A stretch of 34,875 bases of DNA, from the NCBI RefSeq assembly GCF_014647875.1, contig NZ_BMQA01000063.1, positions 1 through 34,875 on the forward strand, in the 5' to 3' direction. Origin of the DNA: Streptomyces brasiliensis. GTDB taxonomy: Bacteria > Actinomycetota > Actinomycetes > Streptomycetales > Streptomycetaceae. Under the pieces are notes generated by a model that was given only the letters and a program-made list of their open reading frames with translations, was not told where the DNA came from and did no database searches. Below are positions 1-9,069 of this stretch, in pieces (positions within the stretch are counted from its first letter, which is position 1; the number at the start of each line of letters is the position of its first letter). Both the position numbers and the translations under genes were made by a program.

Positions 1-786
1 CTGGGCTGCTACGACGGTGAAGTCGATGGATTTTGTGGGTGAGGTGTTGCCTGCTTTGTCCGTCGCCCGGTAGGTCAGGGTGTGCCGGCCGACGTTGTTG
101 ACGTCGACCGGGGTTGTGTAGGGGCTGTAGGTGGCGTCGTCGAGGGAGTACTCGATTCCGGCCACGCCCGACTCGGTGTCCGAAGCCGTCAGCGTCACCT
201 TCGCGCTGCCGATGTAGTTCCCGGAGTCGTCCTTCGTCCCGGACACCGTCGCTGACGTGTCCGGCGCAGTGGTGTCGTCGCCCGGCGCGGCGGTGACGAT
301 GAGCTCACCCGACATCATCTGGTGACCCGGCATCGCGCAGAAATAATGGTAGACACCAGGCGTGAGGGTGACTTCGGCCGTGTGCCTGCCTCCCTCGGAG
401 TCGAAGGGGCTGGCCAGGATGTTGAGGCTGACGTCGGTGTTGTAGTCGGGGTTCGAGACATCGAACGTCAGGGTGTGCGACAACCCCGTCGTGTTGCCGG
501 TCGCTGCGCTGCTCTCGAACACGATGGTCGCCTTGCCGGCCACCGCGGTGGTGGGGGCGGACGTGTACTTCATGTAATCGTTGCCGGCCGTCCAGGTGAG
601 CACCTGGTCCGCTGTGGTCTCCGCCTCGTGGCTCACCGCCGCGTACGCGGCCGGCACGGCCAGCGAGAAAGCCGTGAAGACGACGGCCATCAGCGCCATC
701 AGCACCGGATGCGCGTGGAACCGGTCACGTCGCGCGGATCTTGAGGGGGGCGGATCCGTCTTGGTATGGAGCAGTCTTCTGAACAC
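1..786 (-). CDS. Secreted cupredoxin with OmpL47/chitobiase-like repeat (3' end outside window)
   Basis: The first 262 codons of a minus-strand gene; the C terminus lies outside the window. The GTG start at 786 follows an AAAGGTG ribosome site a few bases upstream. Residues about 29-49 form a hydrophobic export signal ending near AYAA. The next domain is a plastocyanin/azurin-like cupredoxin: the segment around HYFCAMPGHQMMSG carries the Cys-(x4)-His-(x2)-Met arrangement of a type-1 copper site. A second beta-sandwich follows (VTLTASDTESGVAGIEYSLD...), typical of the Ig-like, OmpL47/chitobiase-C-terminal group found in secreted actinobacterial proteins. It is divergent from the small laccase, and with the ThuA/PQQ protein beyond it forms a secreted copper/quinone redox neighbourhood. 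A role in extracellular electron transfer or copper delivery is inference. Confidence 0.8.
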   Translation of the reverse strand, partial: MFRRLLHTKTDPPPSRSARRDRFHAHPVLMALMAVVFTAFSLAVPAAYAAVSHEAETTADQVLTWTAGNDYMKYTSAPTTAVAGKATIVFESSAATGNTTGLSHTLTFDVSNPDYNTDVSLNILASPFDSEGGRHTAEVTLTPGVYHYFCAMPGHQMMSGELIVTAAPGDDTTAPDTSATVSGTKDDSGNYIGSAKVTLTASDTESGVAGIEYSLDDATYSPYTTPVDVNNVGRHTLTYRATDKAGNTSPTKSIDFTVVAAQ

Positions 787-1423
787 CGCTGCACCTTTCG
801 GGAATTCGCTTGTGCGGCACCGCGCAGGACTCGCGGTCCCGCCGGGTGGACGATCAGCCGCCGGGATGAGCGCGTTCGAGGTGCGAGTACTCCGCTCACC
901 GGACCGGCGCCCTGGGCGGAACGGGGCGAGTGCCGCGCTTCAGTTGATCGCCCGCGCGTGACAACGGCGGCGGCCGCCGGCACTCACGAAGCGGCAACCA
1001 CCCTGTCGCTGCGAGGCCGGTGGCACCGGGTACCCCGAGGGCGGGGTTCACGCAACCTCATTCAATGCGGCAACGGTGGGAAGTTAGCGGCTCTTTTGAC
1101 TATCCGCCAAGGCCTATGACCACAATCCAACTAACTTTGACCTGAGTCTGGAAAAACTAGGGGTGCGCCCGTTACGGTGTGGCAGTCCCGAGGCGAATCC
1201 TGTTCGCCCAGCCGATCCGATCCCGGCCGTAGCCGGTACATCGAGCCCAGCCGGACAGCCTCCACCGGAGTCCGGTCCGACGACCACCCCGCCTGCCTCG
1301 CGGGGCCGAACGCCCGGCGCACCACCGCGTACCGCCGTAACGGGACAGCTGCCGTCGGCGGCGGCTCACACCACGACCACGAAACGCCTTCAGCGACGTG
1401 CGCGTTTCGAGGATTGGAGAGCG
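787..1423. other. Divergent intergenic region between cupredoxin and laccase genes
   Basis: These 637 bases hold no convincing gene; the open frames have no recognisable product and no ribosome sites. The region must contain promoters for both flanking genes. A less G+C-rich core lies at about 1080-1160. It includes a 7-bp inverted repeat, AAGTTAG at 1081-1087 and CTAACTT at 1131-1137, and a possible promoter with TTGACC at 1137-1142 and TAGGGG at 1158-1163. The 15-bp spacing is short, so the promoter call is weak. Confidence 0.4.
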
Positions 1424-2401
1424 ATGACCGACTTAGGCGTAGGCGCGAGACGCCTCTTCTCCCGGCGAGCGTTCGCCGCCGGGGCGGCCGCGGCGGCGGT
1501 CGTGCCCACGGTGCTCGGCACCGCCGCCGCCGTCCCGAAGGACAAGCCCGGCGAAGGAAGCGGTCAAGGAAACGACAAGGGCAACGTCCGCGACCTGACG
1601 CTGTACATGGAGAAGCTGCCGAACGGGGAGATGGGCTACGGCCTGCAGCCCGGTCAGGCGACGATTCCCGGCCCGCTCATCGAGCTGACCGAGGGCGACA
1701 CGATGAACATCGAGGTCGTCAACAACCTGGACGTCGCCGCGAGTCTGCACGTGCACGGCATGGACTACGACGTCGCCAGCGACGGCACCAAGATGAACGA
1801 CAGCGTCGTCGAACCGGGCGGCCGGCGGACCTACGTCTGGCGCACCCACGCCCCGGGACCGAACCACGACGGGACCTGGGAGGCCGGCAGCGCCGGCTAC
1901 TGGCACTATCACGATCACAACGTGGGGACCGAACACGGCACTGGCGGCATCAAGAAGGGCCTGTACGGCCCCGTGATCGTACGACGCAAGGGCGACGTAC
2001 TGCCCGACAAGCAGTTCACGGTCGTGTTCAACGACATGACGATCAACAACAAGGCCCACCACGACACCCCCACCTTCACGGCGGTCCGCGGGGAGCGAGT
2101 GGAGTTCATCGTCATCACACACGGGGACTTCTTCCACACCTTCCATGTGCACGGCCACCGCTGGGTGGACAACCGCACCGGGATCCTGCAGGGTCCGCAG
2201 GACGTGAGCCGGGTCATCGACACCAAGACCGTCGGCCCCGCGGACTCCTTCGGGTTCCAGGTGATCGCGGGTGACCGGGTCGGCGCGGGGGCCTGGATGT
2301 ACCACTGCCACGTCCAGAGCCACGCGGACATGGGCATGGCCGGGATCTTCCTCGTGACCGAGGCCGACGGCACGGTCCCCGGCGGCATGTCCCACCACTA
2401 G
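1424..2401 (+). CDS. Small laccase (two-domain multicopper oxidase, SLAC family)
   Basis: A 325-residue secreted laccase that oxidises phenolic or similar substrates while reducing oxygen to water. I chose ATG 1424 because GGAGAG lies five bases upstream and because it places a twin-arginine-like signal (RRLFSRRAFAAG) at the N terminus. All four copper motifs are visible: HVHG at about 109-112, HYHDH at 161-165, HTFHVHGH at 238-245, and HCHVQSHADMGM at 294-305. His238, Cys295, His300 and Met305 would form the type-1 site. Length and motif spacing match the trimeric two-domain laccases of Streptomyces such as SLAC of S. coelicolor; stretches such as GSAGYWHYHDH and GLYGPVIVRRKGDVLPD are nearly as I remember them there. 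The ThuA/PQQ gene follows after 281 bases on the same strand. Confidence 0.93.
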   Translation: MTDLGVGARRLFSRRAFAAGAAAAAVVPTVLGTAAAVPKDKPGEGSGQGNDKGNVRDLTLYMEKLPNGEMGYGLQPGQATIPGPLIELTEGDTMNIEVVNNLDVAASLHVHGMDYDVASDGTKMNDSVVEPGGRRTYVWRTHAPGPNHDGTWEAGSAGYWHYHDHNVGTEHGTGGIKKGLYGPVIVRRKGDVLPDKQFTVVFNDMTINNKAHHDTPTFTAVRGERVEFIVITHGDFFHTFHVHGHRWVDNRTGILQGPQDVSRVIDTKTVGPADSFGFQVIAGDRVGAGAWMYHCHVQSHADMGMAGIFLVTEADGTVPGGMSHH

Positions 2402-2448
2402 AAAGCAGCGGCGGGGTCCCTGATGGGGCTCCGCCCCCGAAGCCACGC

Positions 2449-2468
2449 CCGTCAGGCCTGCCTGACGG
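2449..2468 (+). terminator. Small hairpin between laccase and ThuA/PQQ genes
   Basis: CCGTCAGG (2449-2456) pairs perfectly with CCTGACGG (2461-2468) around a CCTG loop. There is no T-run after it, so it may be a weak terminator, a processing site or nothing. It lies just downstream of the laccase stop and could lower read-through into the next gene. Confidence 0.3.
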
Positions 2469-2682
2469 CCTGACGGCGTGTACCAACCTGCCGCCGGTCG
2501 GTCCTCACCCGCCAGGACCCGAGGGGAACCTGACCTCCCTGCTCCGGCACCCGTCCTTCCCGGGCATCGTGACCGCCCGCCGAAAGCCGCCTCACCCGGC
2601 GCACGCCGGGCGCGGCCCTGCGGCAGCCCTCGCTCCATCCCCTGATCACTCTTCCGTTGCCGGATCGAGTCAAGGAGCAAAC

Positions 2683-5600
2683 ATGGGCAAGAGAGACCGG
2701 TTCGCCCTGTCAAGACGGAGCGGATCGCCGCCATCGCGACCTGCGCGGACCTCTCGTCACGCGTGGCCCTGGCGCCGCGCGGGCGTTCTGCTGTCCAGCG
2801 CCGCACTGACCGTGGGGCTGTCCGCGCTGCCCGCCTTACAGGCACACGCGCAGCCGCCCGCCGAGAGCAGCAGCCAGGACCAGGGCGCCGACACCGAGCA
2901 ACAGGTGAACGTCCTGGTCTTCCACGGACCGGCCGCCAAGCAGGACGACCCGGTCAAGAAGGCCACGGCGGCGATCGAGAGCCTCGGCGAGAAGAACGGG
3001 TTCAAGGTCGTCGAGTCCGAGGACGCAGGTGTGTTCAACACCGACGACCTCGCCAAGTACCGAGGGGTGGTATTCCTGTCGGCCGACGGCGTGACGCTCA
3101 ACGCCGAGCAGGAAGCCGCGTTCCAGTCGTACGTCAACAACGGCGGCGGCTTCGTCGGCGTCCACGACGCCGCACGGGCGCAGTCCGACTCCTCCTGGTT
3201 CACCGGGCTGATCGGCACCCGCCCGGCCCTGGGCCTCCCCGACCCCGAGAAGGTCGTCGAAAGCGCGGTCAACAGCGAGAACCCGCCGAACGAGACCAAG
3301 GACAAGCTGTTCGACGGCAAGAACGACACCAAATGGCTGGCCCGTACGCCGACCGCCTCGGTCACCGTGAAGCTGGACAAGCCCGTCGCGGTGGTCAACT
3401 ACGCGTTGACGTCCGCCAACGACTTCGCTGGACGGGACCCGAAGGACTGGAAGCTGCAGGGCTCGCAGGACGGGGAGACCTGGACGACCCTGGACACCCG
3501 GGCCGGCGAGACCTTCCCGTCGCGGTTCCAGACCAGGCAGTTCCAGTTCACCAACAGCACGGCCTACCAGCACTACCGGCTGGACATCACCGCCAACAGC
3601 GGTGAGCCGCTGACCCAGTTGGCCGAGCTGCGGCTCTTCAGCGCCAACCCGACGCCCCCGCAGGATTCCAAGGTCCAGCAGGCCGTCGTCGACGTGACGG
3701 ACCGTCAGCACCCGGCCAACAAGGGACTTCCGCTCAACTGGACCCGCTCCGACCAGTGGATCAACTGGGACCCCAACCCGATCGGCAAGGTCCACACCGT
3801 CGCCCAGGTCGAGGAGTGGAAGTACAAGCCGGGGCTCAGCGCCAACGGCCCGTTCCACCCGATCTCGTGGTGCCGGGACTACGACGGCGGCCGCTCCTTC
3901 TACACCGGCATGGGCCGCACCGAAGAGAGCTACACCACCGACACGAAGTTCCAGAGCCACCTCCTCGGCGCCATCCAGTGGACCACCGGCATGGTCCGCG
4001 GCGACTGCCAGGCGACCATCGCGTCGAACTACACGACCGAGCGGCTGACCGCCCAGAACCAGGCGGGGCAGCTGGACCAGATCGGTGAGCCGCACGGTCT
4101 CACCATGGCCCCCGACGGCAAGGCCTTCTACATCGGCAAGGCCGCCTGTCCGTCCGGCCCGATCGTCGACTGGAACAACCCCAAGGTCGGACTGGGCTGC
4201 GGCACCATCCACCAGTGGGACCCCAAGACCAAGAAGGTCAAGCTGCTCACCACACTCGATGTGATGGGCAACCGGGGCAGCGGTGACGAACTGGTCAAGA
4301 ACGAGGAAGGCCTCGTCGGCATCACCCTCGACCCGAAGTTCGAGAAGAACGGGTGGATCTACATCTACTGGATGCCGCACGAGTCGATCGACCGCGACAA
4401 GCGGATCGGCCAGCGGACGGTCTCCCGGCTCACCTACGACTTCGCGACCGAGTCCATCGACCAGGGCACCCGCAAGGACCTGCTGCACTGGGACGCCCAG
4501 ATCCACAGCTGTTGCCACGCCGGTGGCGGCATGTCCTTCGACAAGGACGGCAACCTCTACATCGGCTCCGGTGACAACAACTCCTCCGGCGGCTCCAGCG
4601 GTTACTCCGGGAACAACTGGACCGCGGACTACAAGGGTGTCTCCTTCCAGGACGCCCGCCGCACCTCCGGCAACACCAACGACCTCAACGGCAAGATCAT
4701 CCGCATCCACCCCGAGTCCGACGGCACCTACACCATTCCCAAGGGCAATCTCTTCGCGCCGGGTACGGCCAAGACCCGCCCCGAGATCTACGTGATGGGT
4801 GTCCGCAACATCGCACGGCTCTCCGTCGACCCGGTGCACAACTGGCTGAACGCCGGCTGGGTCGGCCCGGACGCGGGAGCTTCGGACCCCGAGTTGGGCC
4901 CGGCCAAGTACGAGACGGCCACGGTCATCACCTCGGCGGGCAACCAGGGCTGGCCGTACTGCATGGGCAACCGGCAGCCCTACCGTGACCGCAGCAACAC
5001 CGACGCCAGTGTCCTCACCGGCTGGTACGACTGCGCTCACCTCAAGAACGAGTCGCCGCGCAACACCGGCCTGGTGGACATCCCGCCGGCCCGCGACAAC
5101 ATGATCTGGTACTCGCCCCAGGGCGGCGGCCCGGTCTTCCCCGAGCGCTCCGACGGCAGCGGGATCCCGTCCTACGTCGACAGCGAGGCCACCTACACCC
5201 AGCCGTACCTCAAGGGCGGCGGCCAGGCCGTCATGTCCGGTCCGACCTACCACCGCTCCCAGGTGGACACCAAGAGCGGTGCCGCCTGGCCGGCGTACTG
5301 GGAGGACAAGTGGTTCATCGGTGACGAGTCCAACGCCGACAACCGGGTCGCGGTGACCCTCGACCCGGACCACATCACCGACCAGGGCGCGCCGGCCTTC
5401 GGCGAGGACCTGCGCAGCATCATCGCGCCCGGCAGCGGCGGCACCCAGTTGCAGAGCTGGATGGACGCCAAGTTCGGTCCCGACGGTGCGCTGTACATGC
5501 TCGACTACGCGGGCGGCTTCTTCAGCCTGCACTCCAACCAGAAGCTCATCCGCATCTCCTACCACGGTGGCCCGGCCACCCCGAACCCGCAGGACGCCGG

Positions 5601-6726
5601 GGCGCGCGTGGTCACCCAGAGCAAGCCCAAGGCGGTGGCGTTCTCCGGTGCCAAGGTCGGCGGTGTGGCCTGGGAGTGGGACTTCGGTGACGGCAGCGCG
5701 CCGTCGCACGAGGCCAACCCCACGCACACCTACGCCGACTACGGCACATACCACGCGAAGCTGACCGTCACCTACGCCGACGGCGAGAAGTCCACCGCGA
5801 CGTTCGACGCCAAGGCCGGCTGCCCCGCGCCCGACGCCCGGCCGACCGTCAAGCTGCTCGACACCGACACCGGCGTGGCCAACCACACCGCGGGTGGCGG
5901 CTGCACCGTCAACGACCTGATCGACGACGAGGCATCCTGGCCGAACCACGGCGAGTTCGTCAGCCACGTCAACGCCGTGGTCAACGACCTCCGCAAGGAG
6001 GACGTCCTCGACAACCGCGAGTCGGCGGCGATCAGCAAGGCGGCGGCGCAGAGCGAGATCGGCAAGGTCGCCGGGTACCAGCCCATGTTCGACGGGAGCG
6101 CGGCAAGCCTGGCCGACTGGCGGCAGGCCGGCCCCGGGAAGTTCTCCCTGCAGCCCGACGGCACCATACGCAGCTCCGGCGGACTGGGCATGCTGTGGTA
6201 CCCCAAGCAGGAGTTCGGGGACTTCTCGGTCAGGCTCCAGTTCCGGGACGTGGCTCCGGGTACCGGTAACGCCAACAGCGGGGTCTTCACCCGGTTCCCG
6301 GACCCGCGGACGCCGCTGGCCGACCGCCCGGCCGGCAGTTGCGGGACGGTCGGCTCGGCTCGTACCGCCCCCGAGTGGGTCGCGATCTACTGCGGTCAGG
6401 AGATCCAGATCTACGACGGGGCCACGGGCGAGGTCCAGAAGACCGGCTCGGTGTACAACTTCAAGCCGCTGGGCCTGGACAAGGCGGGGGTGACCCCGAA
6501 GGGCCAGTGGAACGACTACGAGATCCGCGTGGTCGGGCAGCACTACACGATCATCCGCAACGGCGTGGTGATCAACGAGTTCGACAACACGCCCGGCAAG
6601 TCGTCCTCTCGGGCGGGTGACCCGCCCACGGACCTGCGCCAGTTCCTCACCGGGTACGTGGGGTTGCAGAACCACAGCGACAACGATCTGATCGAGTTCC
6701 GTAACATCCGGGTGCGGAACCTGTAG
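2683..6726 (+). CDS. Secreted ThuA / discoidin-like / PQQ sugar dehydrogenase / PKD / DUF1080 protein
   Basis: A 1347-residue multidomain secreted protein. ATG 2683 follows AAGGAG and opens with a basic, then hydrophobic, signal ending near ALQAHAQ. In order: a ThuA glutamine-amidotransferase-like fold (from about residue 74 to 440); within it a discoidin (F5/8 type C)-like insert (about 193-322, with KLFDGKNDTKW and DPKDWKLQGSQDGETW); a soluble glucose/sorbosone-type PQQ dehydrogenase beta-propeller (about 450-960, with EPHGLTMAPDGKAFY and NEEGLVGITLDPKF); a PKD domain (about 982-1041, WEWDFGDGS); an unassigned linker; and DUF1080, the 3-keto-disaccharide hydrolase family (about 1135 to the end). 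ThuA and DUF1080 are both linked to 3-keto-sugar chemistry, so extracellular sugar oxidation and processing is a reasonable inference. PQQ could come from the pqq operon about 6 kb away. Confidence 0.9.
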   Translation: MGKRDRFALSRRSGSPPSRPARTSRHAWPWRRAGVLLSSAALTVGLSALPALQAHAQPPAESSSQDQGADTEQQVNVLVFHGPAAKQDDPVKKATAAIESLGEKNGFKVVESEDAGVFNTDDLAKYRGVVFLSADGVTLNAEQEAAFQSYVNNGGGFVGVHDAARAQSDSSWFTGLIGTRPALGLPDPEKVVESAVNSENPPNETKDKLFDGKNDTKWLARTPTASVTVKLDKPVAVVNYALTSANDFAGRDPKDWKLQGSQDGETWTTLDTRAGETFPSRFQTRQFQFTNSTAYQHYRLDITANSGEPLTQLAELRLFSANPTPPQDSKVQQAVVDVTDRQHPANKGLPLNWTRSDQWINWDPNPIGKVHTVAQVEEWKYKPGLSANGPFHPISWCRDYDGGRSFYTGMGRTEESYTTDTKFQSHLLGAIQWTTGMVRGDCQATIASNYTTERLTAQNQAGQLDQIGEPHGLTMAPDGKAFYIGKAACPSGPIVDWNNPKVGLGCGTIHQWDPKTKKVKLLTTLDVMGNRGSGDELVKNEEGLVGITLDPKFEKNGWIYIYWMPHESIDRDKRIGQRTVSRLTYDFATESIDQGTRKDLLHWDAQIHSCCHAGGGMSFDKDGNLYIGSGDNNSSGGSSGYSGNNWTADYKGVSFQDARRTSGNTNDLNGKIIRIHPESDGTYTIPKGNLFAPGTAKTRPEIYVMGVRNIARLSVDPVHNWLNAGWVGPDAGASDPELGPAKYETATVITSAGNQGWPYCMGNRQPYRDRSNTDASVLTGWYDCAHLKNESPRNTGLVDIPPARDNMIWYSPQGGGPVFPERSDGSGIPSYVDSEATYTQPYLKGGGQAVMSGPTYHRSQVDTKSGAAWPAYWEDKWFIGDESNADNRVAVTLDPDHITDQGAPAFGEDLRSIIAPGSGGTQLQSWMDAKFGPDGALYMLDYAGGFFSLHSNQKLIRISYHGGPATPNPQDAGARVVTQSKPKAVAFSGAKVGGVAWEWDFGDGSAPSHEANPTHTYADYGTYHAKLTVTYADGEKSTATFDAKAGCPAPDARPTVKLLDTDTGVANHTAGGGCTVNDLIDDEASWPNHGEFVSHVNAVVNDLRKEDVLDNRESAAISKAAAQSEIGKVAGYQPMFDGSAASLADWRQAGPGKFSLQPDGTIRSSGGLGMLWYPKQEFGDFSVRLQFRDVAPGTGNANSGVFTRFPDPRTPLADRPAGSCGTVGSARTAPEWVAIYCGQEIQIYDGATGEVQKTGSVYNFKPLGLDKAGVTPKGQWNDYEIRVVGQHYTIIRNGVVINEFDNTPGKSSSRAGDPPTDLRQFLTGYVGLQNHSDNDLIEFRNIRVRNL

Positions 6727-6742
6727 TCGCACAGCGGCCGGT

Positions 6743-6780
6743 GCCGGGCTCGGGGCAACAGCCCCGAGCCCGGCTCTTTT
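6743..6780 (+). terminator. Strong intrinsic terminator after the ThuA/PQQ gene
   Basis: GCCGGGCTCGGGGC (6743-6756) pairs perfectly over 14 bp with GCCCCGAGCCCGGC (6761-6774) around an AACA loop, followed by TCTTTT. It starts 16 bases after the stop codon. This is a textbook Rho-independent terminator and marks the end of the laccase/ThuA transcription unit. Confidence 0.92.
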
Positions 6781-6945
6781 CCGCCAGGGAGGTTCGGCCG
6801 CCGGCGTGAGCCGCTCGGGGATGCGGGTGGCCGTGATGGCTTCGGTGTGGATCGGCTCGGGCGACCGGTAGGCAGGCCGGAACGATCCGTACCGCATCTC
6901 AGCGCCGCGAACTCGGTCGCATCTTCGAGTGGCAGACGGTCGACC

Positions 6946-6951
6946 TATAGT
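6946..6951 (+). promoter_or_regulatory. Candidate -10 box for a leaderless methyltransferase transcript
   Basis: TATAGT at 6946-6951 ends seven bases before the ATG at 6959, so transcription would start at or next to the A of the ATG. No ribosome site is visible upstream of that ATG. The -35 region (around 6923-6929, TTCGAG) is poor. Confidence 0.45.
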
Positions 6952-6958
6952 TGGCGTC

Positions 6959-7564
6959 ATGAGCCGTTGGAACCAGTTGACCGGGGGGACGTCCGGGCAG
7001 GACTACGCTGCACGGTTCGCGGCCCTGGCCCGTAGCGGGAAGGATGTGCACGGTGAGGCGCGGTTCTGCGCAGCGCTCGTGCCTGCCGGAGCGCGGGTGC
7101 TGGACGCCGGGTGCGGTACCGGACGGGTCATGATCCGGCTTGCGGAGCTGGGGTACGACTGTGTCGGGATGGATCTCGATGCGTCCATGCTCGCAGTGGC
7201 GCAAAGGCAGGCGCCGGGTCTGCCCTGGTTCCAGGTCGATTTGGCCGGGTTCGAGCCGGACCTGCTCGGCATCGCAGCGGGCTTCGATCTCGTGGTCGCG
7301 GCAGGCAACGTCTTCCCGTTGCTCGCTGCCGGCACCGAGGCCACCGTGGTCAAGCGCCTGGCCGCGATCCTGCGCCCGGGTGGCCTTATGGTCGCCGGCT
7401 TCGGCCTGGACGAAGCCCACCTGCCCGTGCCGCCGACCATCACCCTGCCGGAGTACGACGACTACTGTGCCGCGGTCGGCCTCACCATCGTCGACCGCTT
7501 CGCCACCTGGGACGCTGACCCGTACGAGGGCGGCGGGTATGCCGTGAGCGTCCACCGCCGGTGA
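6959..7564 (+). CDS. Class I SAM-dependent methyltransferase
   Basis: A 201-residue soluble methyltransferase of unknown substrate. The Rossmann-fold SAM site is clear: motif I is VLDAGCGTGRVMIRLAELG at about residues 46-64, followed by the acidic end of beta-2 in CVGMDLDASML and a motif II-like FDLVVAAGNVFPLL. A late segment, AILRPGGLMVAGFGLD, matches the usual post-motif III region. The start at 6959 is preferred over alternatives because a -10 box sits seven bases upstream, which suggests a leaderless message. It stands alone after the strong terminator, with a convergent secreted-protein gene downstream. Generic methyltransferases of this size (domain family 25/11) are common in actinobacteria and their targets usually cannot be read from sequence. 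Confidence 0.85.
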   Translation: MSRWNQLTGGTSGQDYAARFAALARSGKDVHGEARFCAALVPAGARVLDAGCGTGRVMIRLAELGYDCVGMDLDASMLAVAQRQAPGLPWFQVDLAGFEPDLLGIAAGFDLVVAAGNVFPLLAAGTEATVVKRLAAILRPGGLMVAGFGLDEAHLPVPPTITLPEYDDYCAAVGLTIVDRFATWDADPYEGGGYAVSVHRR

Positions 7565-7824
7565 GGTTGTGCGGGACATCTCGATCATCGCGTCCGTCAG
7601 GCGACCGGCAGCTCCTCCGAGCAGTCCGCGAGTACTTCCCTGAGGTAACCGGTTCTCATGAGGAGATGCTGAGAGCACCCCGCGGACCTCGACCTCAGGG
7701 TCGTGGTCCGCGCTGCGTGTTCGTAGCTGATGGTGATGCCCAGGGCCTCGTAGAGTGGCCTTTCTTGTCAGCGGCGGCTTCCGGAGCCGCGCCGCATCGG
7801 TCGTCGAGGGTGGTGCTTGCCGGA

Positions 7825-8682
7825 TCAGGGGCGTACATCGACGTAGTCACCGGTGGCCTTGGCCGGGCCGGTGGTGGTGGTGCCGGTGAAGTTCCAACGC
7901 CAATAGCCGTCCTTGACTGCCTTGACCCTGGTGCGCAGGGTGCCGGTGTTGCTGGTGTTCACCGTGGCCACCGTGGTGTAGGTGCTGCTGCCCTTCGGGC
8001 GGAACTGCAGTTTGACGGCTTGGCCCGCGTATCCCGCATACCGGTATGTGTCCCAGTTGGCCCGCACGAGCTTGCCGGTGACGGTGATATGAGAGCCCTT
8101 GGCCACCGGTTCCGGTGAGGCGTTGACCGTGAGCCGCGCGGCACGTTTGAGGCGGAACGACCCCACGCCGGGGGCAAAGACCGAATCGCCGTCGTTGGCG
8201 TCGACCAAGGCGTCGACCGACCATGCTCCCGCGTTGGCGTTGGCCAGGTCCACCGGATCGTCGCTGCCCGGGGCCGGGTGGGCGTTGGCGGTGAACACCG
8301 ACGTACATGCCGTCGCGCTCTCGCAGAACGCGTCGGTGGTGTAGAAACCGCCGTGCGGCCCCTTCAGATCCACATCGACGAAAGACAGGCCGGAGTCGTC
8401 CGATCCGGTGACCGTGACCGGGAACACCACGTTGTGCGTGATACCCACGATGACGTCATGTCCGGAGTTGACGGTCGCACCGCTGACCACCGGATCGCTG
8501 GGCGCGGTACGGGACGTGGCATCGGCCGAGGCGCCGGCCCCCGCCAGCAGAACGGCGACTGCCCCCACCACGACACCGCGGCTTGTCGCGCGGCCGACGG
8601 GCTTGCGCCGTAGGGAACGTGCGGCGGCGATGTCGCGCCCGTCGCTTTGTCTGTCGTCAGGTGGTGCGGCGAAGCGGCTCAT
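7825..8682 (-). CDS. Secreted Ig-like protein of unknown function
   Basis: A 285-residue protein; I do not recognise the family with confidence. ATG 8682 follows GGGAGGA with good spacing. An Arg-rich N terminus and a hydrophobic segment (about 34-50, GVVVGAVAVLLAGAGA) make a signal peptide. The mature part is rich in Thr, Ser, Val and Gly and reads as two beta-sandwich units: the first with two Cys close together (FCESATACTS), the second an Ig-like fold (HITVTGKLVRANWDTYRYAG...VKLQFRPKGSSTYTTVATV...) seen in many Streptomyces secreted or wall proteins. No catalytic motif is visible. A short hairpin downstream (7774-7790, GCGGCT/AGCCGC) could be its terminator but lacks a T-run. Binding or structural roles are possible. 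Confidence 0.75.
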   Translation of the reverse strand: MSRFAAPPDDRQSDGRDIAAARSLRRKPVGRATSRGVVVGAVAVLLAGAGASADATSRTAPSDPVVSGATVNSGHDVIVGITHNVVFPVTVTGSDDSGLSFVDVDLKGPHGGFYTTDAFCESATACTSVFTANAHPAPGSDDPVDLANANAGAWSVDALVDANDGDSVFAPGVGSFRLKRAARLTVNASPEPVAKGSHITVTGKLVRANWDTYRYAGYAGQAVKLQFRPKGSSTYTTVATVNTSNTGTLRTRVKAVKDGYWRWNFTGTTTTGPAKATGDYVDVRP

Positions 8683-9069
8683 GAATCCTCCCAGGGATGA
8701 CATTGCCCTGCTGCAACCACCCCATGAGGGAATGCAGTTGGTGGCGAGCGCGGGAGCCGGATGTGTGTCACTCCCTACGACTGCCGAACCGGCCCGATCG
8801 TTGCCCCCGACTGGGCGGGAAAGCGACCCGATACCTGCCACGGGAGTCGGACGGCAGACGGACAAGACGACAGGACCGGCACCGCTTCACCAGTGACCCG
8901 GCGTCGGCGGCGACGCGGACGTGCTGCGAGGCGAGGGCTCATCCAGCCGCCCCGGAACGGTCGGCGATTGTTGCCCGGACCAGGTGGACGAGAGTGCTGC
9001 AACGCGTCCGGTGATGCCGGAGACTGTGCAGTGCTGTTGCCTGTGTGAGGCGTGAGGAGCCGTACCGTC
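8683..9069. other. Divergent intergenic region, no gene seen
   Basis: 387 bases between the secreted-protein gene (leftward) and the ltrA remnant (rightward). Frames here are short and have no recognisable product. No convincing promoter pair, repeat or RNA gene was found. Confidence 0.4.

Noticed and set aside
2836..6960. Very long open frame (over 1300 codons) on the minus strand opposite the ThuA/PQQ gene
   Set aside because: It is the antisense shadow of a G+C-rich coding region: composition is Val/Gly/Arg/Leu-rich without any domain, while the plus strand encodes recognisable domains throughout.
7563..7573. GAGGTTGTGCG shared, in opposite orientation, with 34796-34806, suggesting insertion-sequence ends
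   Set aside because: An 11-base match is expected many times by chance in 35 kb of G+C-rich DNA and homology does not extend.
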